This document shows, in pieces, positions 6,848 to 14,361 of a stretch of 20,273 bases of DNA. Position 1 is the stretch's first letter. Each line of letters starts with the position of its first letter. Source of the DNA: an uncultured Clostridia bacterium (GTDB taxonomy: Bacteria > Bacillota_A > Clostridia > Christensenellales > Aristaeellaceae); the NCBI GenBank assembly GCA_946408865.1, contig CAMJTZ010000018.1, positions 1 through 20,273 on the forward strand, written 5' to 3'. The position numbers and the translations under genes were made by a program. A model generated the notes under the pieces. The model was not told the DNA's origin. It ran no database searches and was given only the letters and a program-made list of their open reading frames with translations.

Positions 6848-7231
6848 ATGCAGATCACAACCTTTAATCCGATGATTCTCTCAAAAAACGCGGATGAAAT
6901 CGTCAGGCTGTTTGAGGAAATGGGCTTCGAACGGAAGCACCAGGTTAACAATATCGACGGAAAGGATATTTCCAGCATCCGAATGACGGACGGGAACGGA
7001 TTCAATGTGGACGTTGCCCGCGTCGAATCCATGGAGCGCGATATGACAACGATGCGGATGAATGTGCGCGATTTTGACGAAGCGTACGAATTCCTGAAGT
7101 CCCGCGGATTCAAAAACGCGCGCGGGGAGGACCACACGGTCGAATCCAAATCCGCGCGTTCCTGCCTGATGATTTCCCCTTCCGGATTCTCCATCCAGCT
7201 TACACAGCACATCCGGAAAGAGGACCAGTAA
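6848..7231 (+). CDS. VOC-fold (glyoxalase/bleomycin-resistance-like) protein, copy 2
   Basis: A 127-aa paralogue of the preceding gene. Both share FNP near the N-terminus, GFER, the block MNVRDFDEA, SPSGFSI and HIRK. The start at this ATG makes the lengths equal and aligns MQITTFNPM with MTITSFNPL. The GTG three codons earlier overlaps the likely ribosome binding site (GAGGTG) and is rejected. As in copy 1, the last-strand metal ligand is missing (GFSIQLTQH has Gln where Glu is usual). VOC proteins often work as dimers, so the pair may form a heterodimer, but that is inference. The gene ends before a strong hairpin. Confidence 0.85.
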   Translation: MQITTFNPMILSKNADEIVRLFEEMGFERKHQVNNIDGKDISSIRMTDGNGFNVDVARVESMERDMTTMRMNVRDFDEAYEFLKSRGFKNARGEDHTVESKSARSCLMISPSGFSIQLTQHIRKEDQ

Positions 7232-7253
7232 AAAAGTTCACAATCGTAAAAAT

Positions 7254-7277
7254 AACGCCGGAAATCCGGCGTTTTTT
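7254..7277. terminator. Probable bidirectional terminator
   Basis: AACGCCGGA and TCCGGCGTT form a near-perfect palindrome, with TTTTTT following on the plus strand and T-rich sequence following on the minus strand. It lies between the plus-strand VOC pair and the end of the minus-strand methyltransferase operon, so it can end both converging transcripts. Confidence 0.8.
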
Positions 7278-7296
7278 ACGTGGAACGAAATCGAAA

Positions 7297-8043
7297 TCAG
7301 CGGGTGAGGTCATACATCATGATTCCGGCCGCGACAGCGGCATTCAGGGACTCGGCGCCGCCGCGCATCGGCAGGCGGAGACGGTGGGTGGCTTCAGCTT
7401 TCACAGCGTCGGAGATCCCGTTACCCTCGTTGCCGATAACCAGAACGAAAGCATCCGACACATTTCCGCGCTCATAAAACGGATCGCCGTCGAGCTGGGA
7501 AGAAAGGACGGAGAAACCGCGCCCGCGAAGATCGCGCAGGCAGGAGGGCAGATCCGCCGGGAAGGCAAAGGACATCCGGAAGATACTGCCCATCGTGGAG
7601 CGAAGCACCTTCGGTGAGAACAGATCTGCACATTCCGCACTGAGGATCACGCCGTCCATTCCGGCGGCGTCCGCGGTACGGATGATCGTGCCGACATTGC
7701 CGGGATCCTGGACGGCGTCAAGCGCCAGGAGGCGGGACCCGGACAGGGGACGGACGCGGCGGGAAAGCACCGCGGCGACGCCCTGCGGCGTTTTGGTTTC
7801 GGTTACGGACGCAAAGGCATGGGCTGAAAGCACAAAGGCCGGAACATCCTCCGGCAGGGGGAAGGGAGGTTCAAAATCCTCCCGGAGGAGCACGGCCTGC
7901 AGGTCAAAATCCGACTGCAGCGCTTCGCGCACCATTCGGACGCCCTCCACGAGGAAGGCGTTCTGCGCGTCGCGGCCTTTGCGGTCCTGCAGGGAGCGCC
8001 AAGCCAGGACCCGCGGGTTTTTTACGGAGGAAATCAGTTCCAT
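7297..8043 (-). CDS. SpoU/TrmH-family RNA 2'-O-methyltransferase
   Basis: A 248-aa SPOUT-class enzyme. An N-terminal L30e-like RNA-binding domain (about 1-90; SSVKNPRVLAWRSL, FLVEGVRMVREAL) precedes the knotted SAM-binding domain with all three SpoU motifs: QDPGNVGTIIRTA (112-124, with the catalytic Arg), VIGNEGNGIS (202-211) and LPMRGGAESLNAAVA (224-238). These enzymes methylate a ribose 2'-OH in rRNA or tRNA using S-adenosylmethionine. This subgroup usually acts on 23S rRNA, but the target base cannot be deduced. AAGGAG lies 7 bp before the ATG. It starts 11 bp after the giant ASKHA gene ends, so it is the last gene of that operon. Closest named relatives are RlmB/TsnR-like proteins. Confidence 0.93.
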   Translation of the reverse strand: MELISSVKNPRVLAWRSLQDRKGRDAQNAFLVEGVRMVREALQSDFDLQAVLLREDFEPPFPLPEDVPAFVLSAHAFASVTETKTPQGVAAVLSRRVRPLSGSRLLALDAVQDPGNVGTIIRTADAAGMDGVILSAECADLFSPKVLRSTMGSIFRMSFAFPADLPSCLRDLRGRGFSVLSSQLDGDPFYERGNVSDAFVLVIGNEGNGISDAVKAEATHRLRLPMRGGAESLNAAVAAGIMMYDLTR

Positions 8044-8054
8044 GAGGACTCCTT

Positions 8055-11000
8055 TCAGGCAAGCAGGTCCAGAAGGTTACCGATCCAGGCGGAAAGGGAA
8101 TCATACGGTCGCGGCGTATCTGCCGGGGGGAAGGACTGATCCACAGAGGCGGCAATCACCGCGTCGCCCCGAGCGGAGAAGGGATGATAGGGATCGCTGG
8201 TAAAGAAACCCGGGAAGAGCAGTTCCGCGGAAGCCGGGAATTCGCGGCGGAAACGCAGCAGGAATTCCGGAAGGAGCTCCGCCGGACGGACGGCAATCGA
8301 GGCCGGAACGGACGGAGCGGGCGGAAGCATATGATACACTTCCTGCAGGAGAGAAAGACCGACCGGGATTTCCATCTTTTTCTCCGCAGAGAAAAGAAGG
8401 GAAAGGGAGGCCACTTTCCTGTTCCTGAACATGGAAAGGAAATGCCAGAGGGAGGTTTTTACCTGCGGCGGCAGCGATTCCAGGAGGGAAGCGCCGCGGC
8501 CGGAAATGCACAGGGACATCTGCTCCGGCAGGAAATCGTTCCGGCTTGGATCGGAAGCCAGCTGGAGCAGGACCAGGCCGGAAAGCATCATCAGATAAGC
8601 GAAATGCAGGATCAGCAGCGCCCCGGTACGGGAGGGCTGACCGGCGGACGCACGCTGCAGAGCACAGTTCATGAGCAAGGGCAGATGATCGGCCACAAAG
8701 AGATCGAGGGCGACGCGTGCGCGGCGGAAGGCGACCGGATCCGTCCGGGCGTCAGAAAGTGCGCGGACCAGCAGCGAAAGATCCCGGCGGAACGTCTCAT
8801 CCGGACAGAAACCAAAGTCGCTGACCAGCAGATCCGGCTCACGCAGGAGGGACGGCAGGAGCATATAATGCACGCCAAGGGGGATCTGGCAGGTGCGGAC
8901 AGCCTGCTCGCGGCCGCGCAGGAAGAGAGAAATATCCGCTGTGCAGGAACCGAGATCCAGCACCATGAAACCGCCGCGGGTATCATCCGCCGCACAGAGG
9001 CGGAAATAGGCGCCGAGCGCGGAACTTTCCGAAGCAAAGGTGACAGGAAGCCCTTCCGGCGGGCAGGGATAGCCGCTTTCCTCCAAGACGCTGCCGCACA
9101 GGGAAAGGAAGAGGTTCATCAGGGACTCGCGCCCTTCCTTCGCCATTTCGTCCGGGAGAGAGAAACGCCAGGAGAGCGCGGACGCGCCTTCAAAACGGGC
9201 CTGGAGGGCTGACATGAGCAGTACCTGATGGAGACAGACGAAGCCGGAACGGCCTTTTTCCTCTTCCCATTTCAGACTGGTATAAACCGCATCCGGCGGC
9301 GCGGAAAGCAGGTCATTCAGATCGGCGGGCATCAGGATAATCCCGTCCGCAAAGGGTACCGGCGCTGCGCCCGGCGCATTCCGGAAGAGACGGGAAACCG
9401 TCGGTAGCAGGGCGGACACCGGAACAGCCGGCAGGAATTCGCGGCGCAGCAGATCCCGGGAGGCGGACGGATTGATCAGAAGCGTACGGACCATGACCGG
9501 GCCGCTCATCGGACGGCGTGAACGCCCGGAAGCAAAAACGACCGAGGTTCCGGAGGAACCGAAATCCACGCATATTTCCACCGGATCGGCAGTGCAGATC
9601 AGCGGCTCGGGCAGGACATTCGGCAGGATTCCGACGGTTTTCACTGCCCCGGAATCCGGATCCGTCCGTGAGAAGGCGAAGCAGACCGGGAAGGAGGGCA
9701 GCACAGCGACACAGCGGCTGCCCGATATCGGCGGAACGGGACGGAAATCCTCCGTTTCCGTGCAGACAGAAACCGCAAACGGCTCCTGCAGGTGGGCGTA
9801 GGCGTAATAGGCGTGCCAGTCTCCGGCCCGGAACGGGACAGAGGGCCAGAGCGCGGCTGTCGGGATATCATGGGAATAAAGGAAGAGCGTTTCCTCCGCT
9901 GAATAAATGCGGACGAACTGAACGGGGAACACGCCGTCGAGCGTAAGCGTTACGCGGAAAGCCCCTTCCCCCGCGTGCTCAAAGCGAAGCAGATCCGGCT
10001 TCAGGAGCGTACGGCCTGCGGGCAGGGTGCAAAGCGCGCGACCGAAGGCGGGCGAAAGGGGCGGAAGGACAGCGTCAGACTGGAAGGACGCGGGATCAGC
10101 GTCGGAAGAAGCGTTTTCCCGCGGGAGAATCACGCACATGGCGGAAAAGAGGGAGTCTCCGATGATTTCCCGGCCGCGGGCAGGGAAAACAGCCAGCAGG
10201 TCCGCAAAGGGATCCAGCGCCGCCTCGGAGAGATCCTCTCCGAGGCTTTCCTGCAGAACGGTCAGCATGGAAGGAGACTTCGGATCCCAGGGCCAGGAGA
10301 AAACCGGCTCCCGACGGTCGACCGGCTCTGCGGATTCAGTGATAAGGGCGGAGAGCGCTTTCGCGTAATCCGGATCCGCAGAAGGATATTTTTCCTGCAG
10401 TTTCCGCAGGCCGGAAAGCAGCGCGTCGCGAAAATCATCGGAAGAGGCGGAAAGCGTTTCGCACTCCGCCTTCAGGCGGGCCAGCGTATAATCCTCACCG
10501 GCGGCGCGGGGACTGTCGAGCAGAAAACGGGAATTCTCCCGCGCGAAGGGCACTCCGCGGAAAAGATACAGAATCTCCTCCGGAATATCCGAACAGGAGG
10601 AGGCGCGGAAATCCACAATGCCGGTCAGGCAGGACGCCACAGGATCCTCCCCGAGGAAATGCTCATAGAAACAGGAAATTTTCGAAAGGCCGCCTTCATA
10701 CGCCGGAAGCGCGGACAGGCCGCAGACGGCGCGAAGCCGTGTTCTCCATTCCTCCGAGGGGGCCGCAGGCTCCAGGCTGCGGGAAAGATCCTGAAGGAAG
10801 GAACTAAGGAACCGGCGCAGCGGTGAGACCGGGGATTCCGGCAGGGAATCCAGGAAAGACGGGAGCAGCTCCAGGAGCAGACGGCGGTCGCCTTCGCCGA
10901 GGGAAGCACACGGATCCGAGAAGGTCAGTGAATCCGGATCGAACCAGACCGCGAAGGAAGGCACAAAATCCTTCTGCGCGGCGGTAAGCCGGGCCGGAAT

Positions 11001-13202
11001 AAACTGCTGTCCGGGAAGCACCAGGGCGAAGGGATAAGTTTTTTCTTCAGAAGAGAGGGAGAGAACGTACACCGCGTCTGCGCGACGGGTTTCCAGCCAA
11101 TAACGCAGCACGGGAGAAGAATCCGGACTCAGGCGGGAAACCGTAAGGGCAGCTTCACCCGAAAGGCGGCGACGGTACTGCCGCAGCAGGAGCATGGCCA
11201 GGAGACCGCGGCAAGCCGGCTCATCCTGCTCCGGAACGGAAACAGAAGGCAGGCGGGAAAGCAGATCCTCAATCCGCAGCAGGGGAGATTCCGCAAAGAG
11301 ATCTGGCAGAAGCGGAAGCTTCGGCATGACTCCGCGGGAAACGAAGCGGACTTCGGACAGATCCTGCGTGCAGACATCTGCTACCCGGGCCGCAAAGAAG
11401 GCGAGCGGATCGGCAGGGGCAGCGTCCCTGCAGGCCGCGGAAAGCGTTTTCAGACGGGCTTTGGGATCCGGTTCAGGCACATCCGGAAAGAGCGGGGGTA
11501 TCCGGGGCGGCGTATCCGTTTCCGCCGCCTGCAGCAGCTGCTCCAGCGCTTCGCAAGATTCGGCTGTCAGCGGAACGCCGGCATACAGGCCGGCATCCGC
11601 AGCACGCGCTGCGGCCGGAACAGAGATATCCAGCCGGACGGCGTCCGGCGTAAGCTCCTTTTCACAGCGGGAAACCGCGGCGGTAAGAAGACGGATGCGA
11701 CGCTCCCGTTTCAGGGCCGAGAACCGGTCCTCTCCCGCAGGCGGATCGGCCGCGCGACGGACCGTTTCCTCCAGCGCGGCACGGCAGCGGGAAAGACAGT
11801 CCAGCCGGACCTGCACGGAGCGGTAACCGCCGAGGGCGGAGAGAATTTCCGCACGGGCGTGCGCTTCAGACTCCAGCTGGGTCCGCATATCCTGCAGACG
11901 GCGGGCGAGCTGTTCCTCGTCCGTATCGGCAAGGGAAACCCGGTGCACGGGGCGCACGGCGTCCAGGCCGGACGCATGTGCTTCATCGGCAGAAGTATCC
12001 AGCTCGGAAGCAACCGTGATGTAGCGGCCGCAGGCGTTGACGGCGTTCTGCCAGAGAGAGGAAGTATCCGCTGAGAGACGCAGGGAGGCCGGAACGGCGC
12101 GCATCAGGGCCAGAATTTCGGAAACGGCCGCACGCAGCGCGGTTTCCAGCTGAGCGACCGCGGGAAGCAGATTCTCCCGCGCGGCGGAAAAGAGCTGGCG
12201 GAAAACCGCGTTTCTCGGATTGGCCGCAAGGCCGCGCAGGCGGGCCGGATGCGCAATCCAGGAGCGAAGGGCAGGAAGAAGATCCGACAGGAGCCAGACG
12301 GAAGAACGGAGAAAAACGGCGAAGGGGAACGCTTCCTCTCCCAGAGAGGAAACGGAAAGCGTACCGTCGATCTCCAGTGAGTGGACACCGGGAGTCAGCG
12401 GTTCCTTCTCCGAACAGAGCCGGCTGATGACGCGGGCAGCGGAAAGCGCGGTGAGGCGGAAAACGTCTTCCGTTTCCGCCATGGAGGAAGGCAGGGAAAC
12501 CAGCCACAGCGCATCCGCAAGGGAACGATCCTCCAGATCCTGCAGGGAAGCACGCAGGGCCGGGAAGAAGGAAGCCGGCAGGGGGGACGATGTCTCCGCC
12601 AGGGCAATCAGGGAAATAAAGACATGCCGGCCGGAGAAATGCTTTTTCATCCAGGACAGGAGCGAAAACATCACGCCGGCGGCGAACGGATCGCACAGGT
12701 CCGCAAGCAGCGTCAGGCGCAGGGGGGCCTGCTCCGTTCCGGCAGGAAGCGCACCAAGCCAGCCCATAAGAGGTCGGACAGACGGATCCTCCGGCCGGGA
12801 CAGGAGATCCGCGCAGCACCATTCGACCGCTTCCCGATCCGTCTGAAAGGAAAAAGGAAGCCCTTTGCCGCGCAGCGCAGCAATCAGCTGCGCCGTATCC
12901 GGATCCGCCCACAGATCCCGGACAGAACGGAAGGACAGCGCACATTCGCTGTAATCAAAAGAACACGGGAAAAGGGCGGAATTGTCTTCCGCCGAGAGCA
13001 GCGCATGGCACGCAGAAAAAGCGGAAGCAAGGGATTCCGCTTCAGACGGTTCCGCCGGATCCGGATCGCCGGCGCGGGCGGGAAGAACCGAAAAAATATT
13101 CAAAGACGGGACAGGAAAAGCGGCGCCGCAGGACAGCGCCGTAAATACCGTGGGAAGCATGCGGACGGCATAACGGCCGACAGCAAGAAGATATGAATTC
13201 AA
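8055..13202 (-). CDS. Giant ASKHA (Hsp70/actin-like) ATPase-domain protein with possible tubulin-like N-terminus
   Basis: A 1715-aa protein rich in Leu, Ser, Ala and Pro, with no signal peptide or clear membrane span, so probably cytoplasmic. Residues about 1208-1590 carry the ASKHA ATPase signatures in order: phosphate-1 ICVDFGSSGTSVVF (1210-1223), FASESSALGAY (1389-1399, resembling the DnaK connect region), phosphate-2 MVLDLGSCTADISLFL (1413-1428) and adenosine motif LCISGRGASLLESL (1564-1577). A beta-rich lead-in (about 1070-1200; ALWPSVPF, WHAYYAY) precedes it. Residues about 1-270 show a pattern (start YLLAVGRYAVRML, LTLLADLCDPFAAGVMFSLL, HVFISLIALAE, ALWLVSLPSSM) that recalls tubulin-like proteins of clostridia, but without an intact GGGTGSG loop. 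Residues 430-520 are helical, possibly coiled coil. A TTG start with GGGGAG 7 bp before it fits the N-terminus. Function unknown; the ASKHA fold is fairly sure, the tubulin part is not. Confidence 0.8.
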   Translation of the reverse strand: MNSYLLAVGRYAVRMLPTVFTALSCGAAFPVPSLNIFSVLPARAGDPDPAEPSEAESLASAFSACHALLSAEDNSALFPCSFDYSECALSFRSVRDLWADPDTAQLIAALRGKGLPFSFQTDREAVEWCCADLLSRPEDPSVRPLMGWLGALPAGTEQAPLRLTLLADLCDPFAAGVMFSLLSWMKKHFSGRHVFISLIALAETSSPLPASFFPALRASLQDLEDRSLADALWLVSLPSSMAETEDVFRLTALSAARVISRLCSEKEPLTPGVHSLEIDGTLSVSSLGEEAFPFAVFLRSSVWLLSDLLPALRSWIAHPARLRGLAANPRNAVFRQLFSAARENLLPAVAQLETALRAAVSEILALMRAVPASLRLSADTSSLWQNAVNACGRYITVASELDTSADEAHASGLDAVRPVHRVSLADTDEEQLARRLQDMRTQLESEAHARAEILSALGGYRSVQVRLDCLSRCRAALEETVRRAADPPAGEDRFSALKRERRIRLLTAAVSRCEKELTPDAVRLDISVPAAARAADAGLYAGVPLTAESCEALEQLLQAAETDTPPRIPPLFPDVPEPDPKARLKTLSAACRDAAPADPLAFFAARVADVCTQDLSEVRFVSRGVMPKLPLLPDLFAESPLLRIEDLLSRLPSVSVPEQDEPACRGLLAMLLLRQYRRRLSGEAALTVSRLSPDSSPVLRYWLETRRADAVYVLSLSSEEKTYPFALVLPGQQFIPARLTAAQKDFVPSFAVWFDPDSLTFSDPCASLGEGDRRLLLELLPSFLDSLPESPVSPLRRFLSSFLQDLSRSLEPAAPSEEWRTRLRAVCGLSALPAYEGGLSKISCFYEHFLGEDPVASCLTGIVDFRASSCSDIPEEILYLFRGVPFARENSRFLLDSPRAAGEDYTLARLKAECETLSASSDDFRDALLSGLRKLQEKYPSADPDYAKALSALITESAEPVDRREPVFSWPWDPKSPSMLTVLQESLGEDLSEAALDPFADLLAVFPARGREIIGDSLFSAMCVILPRENASSDADPASFQSDAVLPPLSPAFGRALCTLPAGRTLLKPDLLRFEHAGEGAFRVTLTLDGVFPVQFVRIYSAEETLFLYSHDIPTAALWPSVPFRAGDWHAYYAYAHLQEPFAVSVCTETEDFRPVPPISGSRCVAVLPSFPVCFAFSRTDPDSGAVKTVGILPNVLPEPLICTADPVEICVDFGSSGTSVVFASGRSRRPMSGPVMVRTLLINPSASRDLLRREFLPAVPVSALLPTVSRLFRNAPGAAPVPFADGIILMPADLNDLLSAPPDAVYTSLKWEEEKGRSGFVCLHQVLLMSALQARFEGASALSWRFSLPDEMAKEGRESLMNLFLSLCGSVLEESGYPCPPEGLPVTFASESSALGAYFRLCAADDTRGGFMVLDLGSCTADISLFLRGREQAVRTCQIPLGVHYMLLPSLLREPDLLVSDFGFCPDETFRRDLSLLVRALSDARTDPVAFRRARVALDLFVADHLPLLMNCALQRASAGQPSRTGALLILHFAYLMMLSGLVLLQLASDPSRNDFLPEQMSLCISGRGASLLESLPPQVKTSLWHFLSMFRNRKVASLSLLFSAEKKMEIPVGLSLLQEVYHMLPPAPSVPASIAVRPAELLPEFLLRFRREFPASAELLFPGFFTSDPYHPFSARGDAVIAASVDQSFPPADTPRPYDSLSAWIGNLLDLLA

Positions 13203-13209
13203 AGAATCA

Positions 13210-13215
13210 CTCCCC
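13210..13215 (-). promoter_or_regulatory. Ribosome binding site that sets the TTG start of the giant gene
   Basis: GGGGAG on the minus strand lies 7 bp before a TTG codon. The first in-frame ATG is 14 codons further in and would remove the first predicted strand, so TTG is preferred. Confidence 0.6.
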
Positions 13216-13241
13216 GGGAAAGGGAATTGACAGGCGGGTGA

Positions 13242-14147
13242 TTAAAGGGCGGGAGGATAGCTGCCGTTATCATGGAGCTTTTTGAGCTCGGCTGCGACAT
13301 ATTCCTTATCTTCCTTATAAGTAACACCGAACCAGACGGCATGCGTGGAAAGAACTTCCACCTGGAGGCCGGCAGTGTGCATCAGCGTATCGACCAGCGC
13401 GGGCAGGAGACATTCCTTTTTCAGAGGATCGCCGGACGGATCCTGAAGGAAATCATTCAGGTATTTGACGCCCGCCTCGAAGAAGGAGGGAGCGAAGCCC
13501 CACAGGTTCATGGAGACCAGCGCGTCGGGATCGAGGATGACGCCTTCGGGATCGTCATGAATGTCGCGGATCGTCCCGTCCGGGAAAGGAAGAATGCTGT
13601 ACGTTTCGGTAACTTTGACAAGATGACCGGCGGCGTCAGTCGAGCAGATGCCGCGGGTGACATGCCCGTTTTTCGAAACGGTATTTTTCAGATAATAGGC
13701 AACCATGGAGGCGCGGTTCGGCTCGGTGCGGAGTCGCTTCAGGGAAGCGGCCATGGCGGCGAAGGCGTCCTTGCCGTAATAATCGTCGGCATTGATGACG
13801 GCAAAGGGTTCACTGATCAGATCCTTTGCGCACATGACGGCGTGCACGGTACCGTAGGGCTTTACACGCTCGGCCGGGGGCACAAAACCGCCGGGCAGGG
13901 AATCATATTCCTGATAGGCGTAGTAAACTTTGACTTTTTTGGAAATTTTATCGCCGATGGCTTCGCGGAACATCTGATCCATGCTGCGGCGGATGACGAA
14001 AACGACCTTGTCAAACCCGGCTTCCAGCGCGTCGTGGATGGAATACTCCATCAGGATTTCACCGTTGGGACCGATGCGGTCCACCTGCTTGTTGCCGCCG
14101 TAACGGGAACCCAGGCCAGCTGCCATAATCAGAAGTGTGGTGTTCAT
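13242..14147 (-). CDS. Sugar-nucleotide-type nucleotidyltransferase
   Basis: A 301-aa enzyme of the NTP-transferase family (Rossmann-like GT-A fold). The nucleotide-binding loop is MAAGLGSRYGGNKQ (8-21), with PYGTVHAV at 97-104 and the metal-binding NADDYYG at 119-125. Such enzymes join a sugar 1-phosphate and an NTP to make an activated sugar plus pyrophosphate; the exact sugar and base are not deducible. The open frame extends 20 codons upstream, but the -10 box of the promoter lies inside that extension, and AGGAGAG precedes this ATG, so the shorter start is used. It is the first gene of the operon; the giant ASKHA gene begins 39 bp after its stop. No left-handed beta-helix acyltransferase domain follows, so this is the short, single-domain form. 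Confidence 0.88.
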   Translation of the reverse strand: MNTTLLIMAAGLGSRYGGNKQVDRIGPNGEILMEYSIHDALEAGFDKVVFVIRRSMDQMFREAIGDKISKKVKVYYAYQEYDSLPGGFVPPAERVKPYGTVHAVMCAKDLISEPFAVINADDYYGKDAFAAMAASLKRLRTEPNRASMVAYYLKNTVSKNGHVTRGICSTDAAGHLVKVTETYSILPFPDGTIRDIHDDPEGVILDPDALVSMNLWGFAPSFFEAGVKYLNDFLQDPSGDPLKKECLLPALVDTLMHTAGLQVEVLSTHAVWFGVTYKEDKEYVAAELKKLHDNGSYPPAL

Positions 14148-14191
14148 ACCTTGAACTCTCCTCTTTCCCTCATCATTATTAAACCGTAACA

Positions 14192-14220
14192 ATTTTACCA
14201 CGTTCAAAAGATCGAGTCAA
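14192..14220 (-). promoter_or_regulatory. Promoter of the nucleotidyltransferase-ASKHA-methyltransferase operon
   Basis: On the minus strand TTGACT, a 17-bp spacer and TAAAAT. It lies about 45 bp before the nucleotidyltransferase ATG and is the only good promoter seen upstream of the three-gene minus-strand run. Confidence 0.75.
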
Positions 14221-14256
14221 CGAAAGCGAAAAACGGCGGAAGGGGAACAAAAATAG

Positions 14257-14285
14257 TTTACAATCAGGACCGATAATGATAAAAT
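14257..14285 (+). promoter_or_regulatory. Promoter of the membrane protein-tilS-hpt-ftsH run
   Basis: TTTACA, a 17-bp spacer and TAAAAT, with TG one base before the -10. It diverges from the minus-strand operon promoter, with 36 bp between the two -35 boxes. The leader then contains a run of seven G (14314-14320). Confidence 0.75.
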
Positions 14286-14361
14286 TTATTATTAAGTTGC
14301 TTCTCTTAAATGAGGGGGGGGCTTCTTCAGGCGCGCCGGAAACGGCGGAAAGGGAATGTGC

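Noticed and set aside
8184..13196. Several plus-strand open frames (up to 342 codons) opposite the giant gene
   Set aside because: Compositions are Arg/Gly/Gln-rich shadows. The minus-strand frame is continuous for 1715 codons, has ASKHA motifs and a ribosome binding site.
14148..14207. Upstream extension of the nucleotidyltransferase by 20 codons
   Set aside because: The -10 box of a good promoter lies in this stretch, and a ribosome binding site and the conserved MNTTLLIMAAGLGSR start follow it.
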